NCBI GenBank assembly: GCA_018806915.1
Contig: JAGKQI010000105.1
Span: forward strand, 4,092,001-4,156,000
Source: Phytophthora colocasiae
Taxonomy: Eukaryota; Oomycota; Peronosporomycetes; Peronosporales; Peronosporaceae
Length of the DNA: 64,000 nucleotides
Direction: 5' to 3'
Positions within the stretch are counted from its first letter, which is position 1; each line of letters begins with the position of its first letter. The notes beneath the pieces are model-generated. The model saw only the letters and a program-made list of their open reading frames with translations, did no database searches and had not been told where the DNA came from. This document shows, piece by piece, positions 40,560 through 50,167 of the stretch. Made by a program: the position numbers and the translations under genes.

Positions 40560-42779
40560 ATGAGGTGCATTTTTGTGGCTTGATCGAGATCTGCTGATAG
40601 AAGGCGAGTACTGACGTCTGTTATGTGGTTAATACCAGGAACAATAGCAGTCGCAACAACAGTAACGGCGGCTCTGCCCGTCGTGGTCCACGTCGAGAGC
40701 AGGTGCGGACAGATATTGACTGGTTGTGGGTTTGGGATCTTAAATACTATTTGCTATATCTGCAGAAGAAGAACATGGATTACGAGGCACGTGTCACCCG
40801 AAATGGAGTATCTGCCAACCACCTCCTTAACTTCTCCATGCCAGAACGTGAGAAGACTGTGTATCATCACCAGAAGAAGAAGAAAAGTTCTGCTCCTCGC
40901 ACTCAAACCGAGTACCTCCATGCTAAGTGCGTCCGCTGGCACCTTGTCGCGTGGGAATGTCTTGTTACTAATTGCATTCGTTGTGTCCATTAGTTACCGC
41001 TTTGTGATCGCACCACTTGACCCAGACGCAGTCGTACCGACTTGGGATCTTGAAGCTCTCACTGAATGTAAGTTACGCTGGAAGAACTTTAGTTTACACA
41101 GTATCTTACGGCAATCGTGGCTTTTACAGGGTCTTCAGTTGAGCAGGTTTTGCTGTGGTACGACGTCGAAAGTCCGCAAACCTGTCCGATCTGCATGGAT
41201 ACTTTCCGCGCTCCGAAGATCACTAAATGCGGCCACGTTTTTTGGTGCGTAACTAAACTCACAACTATCACCATTACAGTGGACTAACTGTTATCCCATT
41301 TATTGCCTATGTAGCTGGCCATGCATTCTCCGGTATCTGTCGATGACGGACAAATACTGGCGTCGCTGTCCGATGTGCTTCGAATCCGTTCAAAAGGGAC
41401 ATCTACGCAGTGTGCAGCTTCATCAACTGCAAATCCCTCCCCATGTGGGCTCTGACGTAACTTTCCAATTCCTGGAGCGTCCAAAGTCGAGTATGTTCCC
41501 GCAGTTACGCGTCCTTCCGCCCCCAGAGATCAAGAGCAAGCCTAGTGCTACTTCGCATTCCACGCAGTCGTCGCCCGAGGCTATCGCGTTTGCCGCACGG
41601 AAGCGCTCTCGGAAGCTGCCAAACGTGACGGACGCTGACGCGACGTATTCTCGCATCTTGGAGGCAACGCCCGGATACTTACGGGAGCTTTTGTACTGTG
41701 AAATGCGCGATCTCCAGTCCATGGATGCTGAGTTCCGGAGCAGTGGTGATGTAGACAACCTTCCGTTTGTGGAAGAGGCTATGCGAAACACTTCCGGACG
41801 GCTTGCCAAGAGTGACGATTTTAGTCACGGTACATACGGTGCGAACCACAGTAACACCACCAACACTGCTGGTGGTAAAAAGGGGAAGCCCCAAGACGAT
41901 GGCAGTGGGGATCTCTACTCGTTCTACCAGATTGCGGACGGGACGTACGTGGTTCTCCATCCTTTGAACATGAAGTGTCTACTGAAGGAATTCTCTGATG
42001 CTCATCAACATGCGCAAGAAGAGGAAAGTCAAGAGAACGCTCACCACAGGGAACTGGAAGCTACGTGGACGCATGAGGGTTCGTCTACTGCCAGTTCAGA
42101 GCCGCTGCCTGTTGATCGGTACCACTTGCTGCCCGAACAGATCCACGGTCGAGTCCTGGATATTGAGCACATGGTCATGGACGAAGAAGCTCAGAAACGT
42201 TATCGTTTCTTGAGCCACTTGCCTCGCTTCTGCGACTTTTACGTTTGTGAACTGGATCTGACGTCTCAACTGTCGCATTCCACGCTCAACGCGTTCCGAA
42301 ATGACCTGAAGAAGCGCACGAAGCAGCGGAAGCTCAAGATGAAACACCAGAGCACGCCAGCGCCTTCATCTCCGATCTTCAAGAGAAATACAGATGCATT
42401 TTCCCTGGAGCAGGAAGGGATGATGTGGCCGTCACCTTACGAGCAAGCATTAGCTGAGTCACTGGAGGAATTCCATCTCAGCAATTCATCAAGTACCGGT
42501 ATCGAGTTCGAAGCTGAGTACCAGGCGGTATCAACTTCAGCGGACGAGAAGCAGTCGTTTGCTCGAGTGACGGAGAACTCTGGATACTTCCCAGTTCTTG
42601 GAGGAGTTGATTCGAGTGAATCTAGAGATCCTATTGCGTTTGGCTCGCCTTCTGCTTGGGGAAATCCATCTACCAGTCCTCCTGTCACTGCATGGAGCTC
42701 TGGGAAGGGAGGGAAAAAGAAAGCAGGCAAGAAGGGCGTCTCTATCTTCTCCACCACTCAACGTCGTTCATATCGCTAA
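40560..42779 (+). CDS. RING-finger E3 ubiquitin ligase, RNF10 homologue
   Basis: Exons from about 40639 join at 40925/40994, 41069/41131, 41245/41315 and run to 42779. The order is a basic Asn/Ser-rich N-terminus, N-H-L-L-N-F, a conserved A-N-Y-R-F-V-I-A-P block, and a RING: C-P-I-C...C-G-H-V-F-C-W-P-C-I...C-P-M-C. The split RING and the preceding V-E-Q-V-L region match RNF10. RNF10 ubiquitinates 40S ribosomal proteins on stalled ribosomes. No ATG lies in frame at the start of the first long exon. A 5-nt coding exon ATGAG at 40560-40564, spliced (weak donor GTGCAT) to 40639, would supply one. Otherwise translation starts later, near M-D-Y-E-A-R. Confidence 0.85.
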
Positions 42780-42781
42780 TA

Positions 42782-42798
42782 CTGAGTCAGTGACTCAG
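42782..42798. repeat. 17-nt palindrome of two AP-1-like half sites
   Basis: CTGAGTCA, one G, TGACTCAG just after the RNF10 stop. It may form a 3'-end hairpin or be a bZIP-type site; nothing in the sequence decides. Confidence 0.35.
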
Positions 42799-43044
42799 TC
42801 AGGCAGTACTACTGACTCATCAGCACTTCAACTGACTAGAACTCTGTTTTAGCACTAAAAGGATGACAAGCATCGCTCAATTCTTTCTATTTTCTTGATT
42901 CTCAATACAAGGTGAAGAGTAAAGTCCCTCAATAAATCAGAGTTACAGAAGACCTTAATCCAACTTTCCGTGATGTAGGCCAAAGATCCTCTTCATTCTC
43001 CAATCTTCTTCGTCGAGCACAAGTCCAAGCAGAAACCTCTCAAG

Positions 43045-43647
43045 ATGACTAACATCGCCATCATCTACTACTCCACGTACGGCCACATCGCCACCATGGC
43101 CGAATCAGTCAAGAAGGGCGTCGAGTCTGTGGACGGCGTCACGGCTGAGATTTACCAAGTGCAGGAGACTCTGTCCGAAGAGATCCTCACCAAGATGCAC
43201 GCTCCCCCTAAGAAGGATCACCCCGTGGCCACGCCCGACGTCCTCAAGAACGCAGACGGCGTGCTGCTAGGCATCCCTACTCGCTTCGGCAGCATGCCTG
43301 CTCAAGTCAAGGCGCTGTTCGACGCGTGCGGAGGCCTCTGGGCCGCTGGAGCTCTAGTAGGAAAGCCCGCTGGCATCTTCTTCAGCACGGGCACTATCGG
43401 TGGTGGTCAAGAGACTACGGCCTTCACCTCTGTCACCTTCCTCACGCACCAGGGTATGACCTTTGTGCCGCTCGGATACCGCAGTCCGTTGCTCTTCAAC
43501 ATGGACGAGATCCACGGCGGATCCCCGTGGGGCGCAGGCACCCTCGCCGGTGGCGATGGTTCCCGTCAGCCCAGCAAGCTCGAACTGGACGTTGCTAAGG
43601 TCCAGGGCGAGTCATTTGCCAACGTGGCCAAGAAGCTCTCGGCGTAA
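43045..43647 (+). CDS. wrbA: NAD(P)H:quinone oxidoreductase, WrbA type
   Basis: A single exon encodes 200 residues, the usual length. It is a flavodoxin-fold FMN enzyme that reduces quinones by two electrons and protects from redox stress. Visible features are I-I-Y-Y-S-T-Y-G-H-I at the N-terminus (FMN phosphate loop), G-I-P-T-R-F-G-S-M-P, and F-F-S-T-G-T-I-G-G-G-Q-E-T with P-W-G-A-G-T-L-A-G-G-D-G near the C-terminus, all WrbA signatures. Strong codon bias suggests high expression. Confidence 0.96.
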   Translation: MTNIAIIYYSTYGHIATMAESVKKGVESVDGVTAEIYQVQETLSEEILTKMHAPPKKDHPVATPDVLKNADGVLLGIPTRFGSMPAQVKALFDACGGLWAAGALVGKPAGIFFSTGTIGGGQETTAFTSVTFLTHQGMTFVPLGYRSPLLFNMDEIHGGSPWGAGTLAGGDGSRQPSKLELDVAKVQGESFANVAKKLSA

Positions 43648-43822
43648 GGATCTTGGTGGTACTTGACGTGGTAAAATAACCGTAATGAATCGATTGCTTA
43701 CGTGTTGAACCCATTTTGTGACTTTATTTTGATTGGTGGAAAGTGACCTCCGTTGCAAATCATAGTGGGAGAGGGAGACTGTTGAAAAAAGGTCGCACGA
43801 AGGTTGCGTGATCCTCACCAAC

Positions 43823-45245
43823 GGGGGAAATGTCAACAAACGTATAATTCGGCCGGTAAAGGCAAAAGACGTAGTTTTTGCGTCAGTAGGCGTATACGGT
43901 ACACAGCTGCAAGAAAATTGAGCAGAAAGCGTATTAATTGTAGCCGATAATGCCAAGAAACGTACTCAAAGGAGGTCCTGCTGATTCCAACGCTAACAGA
44001 TCAAGCGCTGAGGGCACACACGCAGTAGAATGGAGTGCTGTAGCACACTTGGTAGAGCAGAGCAAGACACGAGAACAACAGGATGTCCACGGAAAGATTG
44101 GGATTGAGGAGGAAACCTTGCGGAAAAAACCCCCTCTAGCTTAGACTATGCTAGTACTAGTCTCAGTATAGACGTGAGTCAATCCACCTAATGGTAACAT
44201 CATTTCAGGTCACACTTGACACTGTAAAACAGCGGAGATCGACACCACTGCAATCTCTGACAAGCGCTGGTAGCTTCGTCGGAGCTGATAGTTCAGGAGA
44301 CGAATCACCCGGCCATCGATGAAACCACGAAGACGGAGGCAGCTCTAAACTATTTGCAGACAACCTCAACGGTCAGACAGAGTTACTATATTCGACATAT
44401 TCCCTTGGGGAGCATCCAAACTGTTGTGGAAGTTGTACTAGTACTGGAGACGTTCGAAATACACATGAGGCGCATGTATGCACTGCTCTCTCTCGAAATG
44501 CCCGTTGGCCATGGGATTTCGCCATTTGCCACCGCTTCAATTCGTCAAGGCGATGTGTAGCCGAATGCTGGATAAAGCCTACCAAAGACAGCAGAATTGT
44601 TTGGTATGGAAGGCAAAAGATATGACTGTGACCCCGAAGTGCATGGATCTTTACGAAGTGGAGTCGAAGGAAGCTGGACACTATCAAGTACAACATGCAT
44701 CGCACGATGTCAGCTACGTCGTTTGAGACACGAACAGACTCGCAATGCGCGTCAGGTATCGAGTTACACTGAGCTCTAAACACTGTACGTGTGTCTTTAT
44801 GGACCAGTACAAAGTACCATGCCGACACTTGATTGCAACGCTTAATAGCCGCGGACAACTCGATGCAGTGTTCGACTATTTCGACAGCGTGTACACTATT
44901 GCAAGTTACGTGAAGGCATTTGCAAACAAGGTGGTGCACGTACCACTGGACCAAGATCTGATAAAGGATAATGTCACGTTGCCACCACGGCTTGCACCAA
45001 GACGGGGTCGACCAACGACCAAGCGTATTCGAAGTAACGGCGAGGTTGGTAACGGGAGAGCTGGTTATCGCTGTGGTAATTACAGTCAAGTTGGCCACAA
45101 CAAGAAGGAACTCGGCTAACACATTTGTCACGTTGTGCCAATAAACGTATGCGGTATTACCGCCAGAAAGAATTCGATCGGTAAGGGGCAGGGAGTACGT
45201 ATTTTGACGAAAAAACATATGTTTATACGTTTGTTGACATTTCCC
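43823..45245. mobile_element. MULE element A (1.4 kb), flanked by 9-bp duplications
   Basis: The left end GGGGGAAATGTCAACAAACG and the inverted right end (CGTTTGTTGACATTTCCC) are flanked by CTCACCAAC at 43814-43822 and 45246-45254. A 9-bp duplication is the mark of Mutator-like elements. The terminal repeat is short, about 24 bp. Inside, only the C-terminal part of a MULE transposase survives. The right-hand duplication is also the left-hand duplication of element B. Confidence 0.82.
44545..45119 (+). pseudogene. C-terminal fragment of a MULE transposase with SWIM zinc finger
   Basis: Fragments in shifted frames read V-K-A-M-C-S-R-M-L-D-K-A, then a SWIM finger C-T-C-V-F-M-D-Q-Y-K-V-P-C-R-H-L-I, then a degraded zinc knuckle (C-G-N-Y-S-Q-V-G-H-N). 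This order is the usual C-terminus of FAR1/MULE transposases. A stop near 44726 and the lack of a catalytic core show that it is dead. Confidence 0.75.
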
Positions 45246-45254
45246 CTCACCAAC

Positions 45255-45367
45255 GGGAAAATCTATGGAGCTCGAGGTTACGGAGCTCGAGGTACCAAAA
45301 AATCATATGTGTTGACCAAAATAAAAATAGTCAACACAATTTTATTATTTTATTGCAAACGAATTAA
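45255..45367 (+). repeat. Left terminal inverted repeat of MULE B
   Basis: Starts GGGAAAATCTATGGAG. It contains a direct repeat GGAGCTCGAG and a hairpin TGTGTTGAC...GTCAACACA. Confidence 0.92.
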
Positions 45368-45699
45368 TTATCTCATAGCGGTAATTCTAGTGAATATTCT
45401 AGCGGTTATTCAATGAGTAGTGGTTATTCTAAGAGTACTTTGGTGTTTATTATGAATCCATTAGTTAAATGTAGGCTGTATCGCATACTCATAAGATGTT
45501 TTGCTACTTTTCAGTATTCGGTTATGAAACCCACATGGCCTCCTTTTCAATATTTGGTTATGACACTCACGTGGCCTGTAAAACAAGGCGTGAAACCTAC
45601 ATTTGCCTTTGAGTTTTGCTCTTATCAAGTGCATTCATTATTTGATTATTTCAACACCAGCATCGGCACCACCTCCACCAACAACCTCGAGCTACCTCA

Positions 45700-46166
45700 T
45701 TCCGCCACCTCCGGAACAAGTATTTGACTCTTATGAAGAGGCAGAGACTGCCCTTCACGCGTGGAATCGGCGCCAAGTTATTGACGTGACAAAGGCCCAT
45801 AACAAGAAAAACAAGGCAAAAGAAATTCGACAACGTGATTTCCAATGCGACCACTACGGAAAAACCAAGAACACACGTCACATCCGAGAGGAATATCGAG
45901 TTCGTACACAACGGGGAACAAGCAATATTGGGTGCAAGATGAAGATTCGTATTGAAGCGGTCGATGCGAACAATGTGACCGGAAGTTGGAAAATAGTCCA
46001 TCTTAATGGATCCAACATCCACAACCACCCCGCCTCTCGTGACCCGAGCTTTCACCCCGGCCATCGCCGTCGTGACATGGAACGTTTGACGTCGTCGGAC
46101 TTGTCTCACACAGACTTAGTTGCTGCGCAGACAGCTCTCGGTGTGTCTTGTATGTGCAATCCATAA
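45700..46166 (+). pseudogene. FAR1 DNA-binding domain fragment of MULE transposase
   Basis: The frame has F-D-S-Y-E-E-A-E-T-A-L-H-A-W, C-K-M-K-I-R-I and the N-I-H-N-H-P zinc-binding end of the FAR1 domain. It ends abruptly near 46140, where the inverted fragment begins. Confidence 0.8.
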
Positions 46167-46410
46167 CCATGACGTCAGAATTCCAAGCGTAAAATTCCTT
46201 GATTCCAGGATGTGACCAAAATAAAGCCCGGAGTCTAGAGGTTGCTTTGTCCACGTCAACCTTGAAGAAAAGTTGTGCTCTTCCAATTTCTTTAGCAGCA
46301 ACTCAGTCGGTGTGTCGTCAGCCAGTGTCTCCCGACGACTTGAATTTTTCTTGTTCGACACATCTTTCGCGATAATTGGATCAGCACTTCTAATTGTAGC
46401 AACAACCACT
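46140..46410 (-). pseudogene. MULE transposase core fragment in inverted orientation
   Basis: On the minus strand two shifted frames read T-P-T-E-L-L-L-K-K-L-E-E-H-N-F, then L-F-W-S-H-P-G-I-K-E-F-Y-A-W and V-M-V-M-D-C-T-Y-K-T-H. That is the start of the MULE transposase domain with its first catalytic Asp region. It points opposite to the FAR1 and C-terminal fragments on either side, so an internal inversion happened. Confidence 0.78.
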
Positions 46411-46419
46411 TGAGATTTC

Positions 46420-47024
46420 GGCTATCGTGACACGTCTCCAGTCGAAGGTACACACTCGAAGTGCAAGAGATGGCTGGAGTCGTCTAAAGGAAATTTGCTG
46501 ACTGCTTTCGAGAAACTCCTGTCATGGTGGCAAACTTGTATCAAGAACACAAGTTTAGATATCGAGCGAGATGTTGGGAAAATTTCGCATATCTTACAAG
46601 ACGAGCGGTACTCGGGGGTAGTAATGTTCATCAGTAGATACGCTTTGAACGAAACCGCAAGTTTGTGGAAACAGGCTCTGGAAATTGTTACCAAGAAAGT
46701 CCAAGAAGTCCAAGAAACGTAAGACAAAATCGCACAAGAAAATCACGGCAGTTCAGGCACGGCCAGAGATGCAACTTTCAGCGAGCGTGTCGACCTTAAT
46801 CATCCAGCGACACCACCAACTACACAGCCAACATTTACGGAGCTACTCACGTCTACTAACTCCTTCATTGAGAATGCCACTGAACCAGTCACTCAACTTC
46901 CGCCATTGAAATTTGCTTTAAGCCAAGGCCAAAGCGGTGAAGGCAACGAATCAGAGACGTCTTACTTTCCGGATTACCTGCCACCTCGGGCATGGGGGTA
47001 CGCTAGCCGTGGGCATTTCTAAGA
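46420..47024 (+). pseudogene. MULE transposase C-terminal fragment
   Basis: Reads V-E-G-T-H-S-K-C-K-R-W-L-E-S-S, then D-I-E-R-D-V-G-K-I and S-R-Y-A-L-N-E-T-A, the segment that normally follows the catalytic core. A TAA at about 46720 breaks it; a Ser/Thr/Pro-rich frame continues to 47024. Confidence 0.65.
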
Positions 47025-47350
47025 CTTACGGAAGAATTTACAGAAAGAAAGACTTTGCTGTAAAGTTTCGCAAATATATGACATTGCATTACGAATTTGT
47101 TCTTTTGTTTGAAGGAAAGCTAAGAATCGCATTGTCTATTTGTGCTTACGCTACTGTTTGTTCAACGTCTCCACTTTTTATGCAGAAGTCTCCTCTCGTT
47201 TATTTGCCATTTCTTTCAGATTGCCAATAGTTGTAGTTAATCTCCGTGAACCAAGGTGGGTAATGTTTGCAAATAAAAGCAAAAAAACTACTACAGGTAG
47301 CCAGCCTTATAGCGCACACAGCCGAAGCTTAGCGAATAACTCACACTACA

Positions 47351-47671
47351 ATGGATTATATTCAAATAAGTAAAGTCAGCGATGTTGATGCACAGTTCTT
47401 CGGCCCCGTGCTCACCTATCCAAAGCAATCTGATAATTCAAAAGTATCGTCAACAGCCCTAATTAGCCTTGCAAGCAACCGAGAAATGATCCTGTGAGTT
47501 GTTTACAAAACTGATTGTGATAAATGTACTTCTTCGCGCTACAGTATTATACGTTTTAATGGAGTTCACGTACAACAGCGGCTTCATCTGGTTTGCCCAA
47601 TTATCCGAATTAAATATCGTATTAACCCTTTAACAATAACTGTCGGATTTAATTCGTTTGCAATAAAATAA
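47351..47671 (+). CDS. Possible small spliced gene carried by MULE B
   Basis: ATG at 47351 opens 47 full codons, then a GTGAGT donor (47494) and an ACAG acceptor (47544) join in phase to a second open frame ending TAA at 47669-47671 inside the right terminal repeat. The 89-residue product (M-D-Y-I-Q-I-S-K-V-S-D-V-D...F-F-G-P-V-L-T-Y) is not recognised. It could be a captured host gene piece or a chance frame. Confidence 0.35.
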
Positions 47672-47796
47672 TAAAATTGTGTTGACTATTTTTATTTTGG
47701 TCAACACATATGATTTTTTGGTAGCTCGAGCTCCGTAACCTCGAGCTCCATAGATTTTCCCCTCACCAACGTCCTTTCGTCACAACGTTCATCGTC

Positions 47797-50103
47797 ATGG
47801 AGACCTTCTTAGAGCCTCCGTCGACGTATGTTCCGCCAGAGGCTGTGGCGCTGTTTAACTCTGTGGGTTATGCCTTCGTAGGGCTGGTACTGGGCCTTAC
47901 TGTCTTCCTTTGTGTACGCAAATTTCTCTTCTTCCTCACGTGGCGCAGCTTCCGCGATGGCGAGTACGTAATCGGACAACATCAATGGAGACCGGGGAAC
48001 CTCGCAGGGTACGTGCAATGTCTGCATATTTCACTAAGCTTTTTACTAACTAACCTATTGCTAAATAGTCCGCAATGGTGCAATGTGTGCGAGAATATCG
48101 TCTACGGTATTCGCAGTTACGTGGTCAAGTGTGATATCTGGCGGAATGTATGCGCACGCGCAATGTGCAGCCACCACTATGCGTTACAAGGGCGTGAACG
48201 GGTCTTCGGCTATTACTGATACCTCCTCCCCATCAACGCTCCCATTGGCGCCTTCCTGTACCTGTAGAGCTGCTGGTGTGTTGTTACCTGCCTCTACTGT
48301 TCCTTCGGACGACAAGGATGGAGAACAAGCGCTGGTATCGACCCAGCAACAACGCCACATGTGGGTGAAAGGAAACATCGACCCAATGGATTCATGCTCG
48401 CTCTGTGGATTGTTCTGTGGTAGTATCTTAGCTCTGTCCGGACTGAAGTGCTCCTGGTGCCACGTACGGGTGCACGAAGAATGTTTCCAACAGGCATTAA
48501 AACGGACGCACAAGCCGCTGCTACTGCGCCGGTGCGACTTGGGCAGACACGCAAAGCTCATTGTTCCACCGTCCTGCGTCATTTTACGTGAACCAGTGTC
48601 GATCGCCAGCAAGTCGCAGCGGGCACTTAATTCTGTGCGCAGTGCCGCTCACATCGCAGTGACGAAGATGTCCAATATCCGTCTTCGACGTGGCATTGCG
48701 AACAACCCAATGGAGCCACCGACCCCACCGACGAGTAATTTACGCAGTGAAGTCGCTGCAGGATGGGAAAGCGCGCTGGCGGCCGCTTCGAACGCTGTTT
48801 CCGGGTCAGATGGACTTCCTTACGACCTGGTGGAGACGCCGAAGGAGACCACGCCGCTCTTGGTGTTTATCAACAGTCGAAGCGGTGGTAAAATGGGCTT
48901 ACACGTCCTTCGTCAAGTCCGGATGTGGCTCAACCCTGTGCAGGTGTACGATTTGTCCCACCAGAGCCCCATCGAACCTCTGCGTCGATTTATTGGGCTC
49001 CCGCGGCTTCGTATCTTGGTTTGTGGCGGTGACGGGACTGTTGGGTGGGTTCTTGGAGCGCTGGACGAGATCGGAGCTCCTAGACAGCCACCGATCGCTG
49101 TGTTACCATTGGGAACTGGTAATGATCTGGCACGAGTACTTGGTTGGGGTGCGGGCTTCTCAGCTCCGACTGACGTCAGCGAGATACTGGGCGAGGTGGA
49201 GGCAGCGCACGTGAGTCTGCTGGATCGGTGGCAAGTGAACATTGGCGAGTCAAAGCGTGTGGTGCTGAACAATTATCTGGGGATTGGAGTGGACGCTCAA
49301 GTAGCTTTGGAATTCCATGAACAACGTGAACGCTCTCCAGGGCTCTTCATGAGTCAGTTCGTGAACAAACTCTGGTATAGTCAATTTGGGGCTAAGAACT
49401 TTCTGGTCCGTACGTGCGCTGGTCTCCCAGAGAAGGTCGTTCTCGTATGTGATGGCAAGCGAATCGCTCTTCCGGAAGGCACTGAAGGTGTCATTCTTCT
49501 CAACATCAACAGCTACGGAGGCGGGTCCAAACTCTGGCAAAACGACTCGGAATCGGACAGCGAAGACCTGACTTGGCCAGTGAAACGGACGATGATGACC
49601 GAAGCCGGTCTAGCAGCATTGATAGTCTCGAGACCAGAAATCACTTCGGTCCGTCTTCTCCTCATGATGGACTATTGGATGTTGTGGCTGTGTACGGTAC
49701 ACTTCATCTCGGACAGATGCAAGTGGGGTTGTCCAAGGCGGTGCGTCTGTGCCAGGCTAAGTCTGTAAGTGTTACACTGAAAGATACACTACCGGTACAG
49801 ATCGATGGTGAACCCTGGTTGCAAACCCCCAGCGAAATGGAGATCTCATTCTTGCAGCAAGCTTTCATGCTCAGTCGCACGGTTGAGGAGCGAGATGTCG
49901 TAACGAAGAAGGTTGGGGAGGTGCTGGATTGGGCGGAAAATACGCACGTCATCTCCTCTCGACAGCGGGATATTTTGCTGGTGGAGATCGCTCGTCGTGT
50001 GGCAGATAACGCTGTTTCTCGAAGATCACCAGGCTCTCGCGCGCTGTTGTCGTCAGATAGTCATGGGCGGGGTAACCATTCGCTCATCATGGCTGAGAGG
50101 TAG
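47797..50103 (+). CDS. Diacylglycerol kinase with membrane anchor and C1 domains; two apparent frameshifts
   Basis: Exon 1 (47797-48008) encodes a hydrophobic anchor (V-G-L-V-L-G-L-T-V-F-L-C-V). Exon 2 starts at 48069. The product phosphorylates diacylglycerol to phosphatidic acid. A first C1 domain (W-C-N-V-C-E-N-I-V-Y) is followed by a second (C-S-L-C...C-S-W-C-H-V-R-V-H-E-E-C), the catalytic domain with C-G-G-D-G-T-V-G-W and L-P-L-G-T-G-N-D-L-A-R, and the accessory domain (S-P-H-D-G-L-L-D-V-V-A-V-Y-G). The reading frame shifts twice: at GG 48140-48141 inside the first C1 (one base too many) and near TT 49573-49574 (one too few). Literally read, it would stop at about 48217. MULE B ends 26 bp before the ATG, so the promoter is displaced. 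Confidence 0.85.
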
Positions 50104-50167
50104 CCACTACAGGAGAAGTTGCATTTTAACGTAGCGTGCCGTTAAGTAAATACGTAGACTTACTTAT

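Larger units (their letters stand above)
45255..47761. mobile_element. MULE element B (2.5 kb) with 113-bp terminal inverted repeats
   Basis: Ends 45255-45367 and 47649-47761 are inverted copies that I can match over 113 bp with one mismatch. They are flanked by CTCACCAAC on both sides (45246-45254 and 47762-47770). Inside are a FAR1-type N-terminal fragment, a piece of transposase core in opposite orientation, a C-terminal fragment and a small spliced reading frame. Near-identical ends point to a recent insertion, presumably mobilised by another copy's transposase. Confidence 0.9.

Noticed and set aside
44373..45218. 281-codon minus-strand frame in MULE A
   Set aside because: The plus strand carries a recognisable SWIM zinc finger and zinc knuckle; the antisense frame is a by-product.
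46003..46254. A CRISPR-like or satellite array in the 43.8-47.8 kb region
   Set aside because: The repeats are two pairs of terminal inverted repeats of MULEs, not regularly spaced direct repeats.
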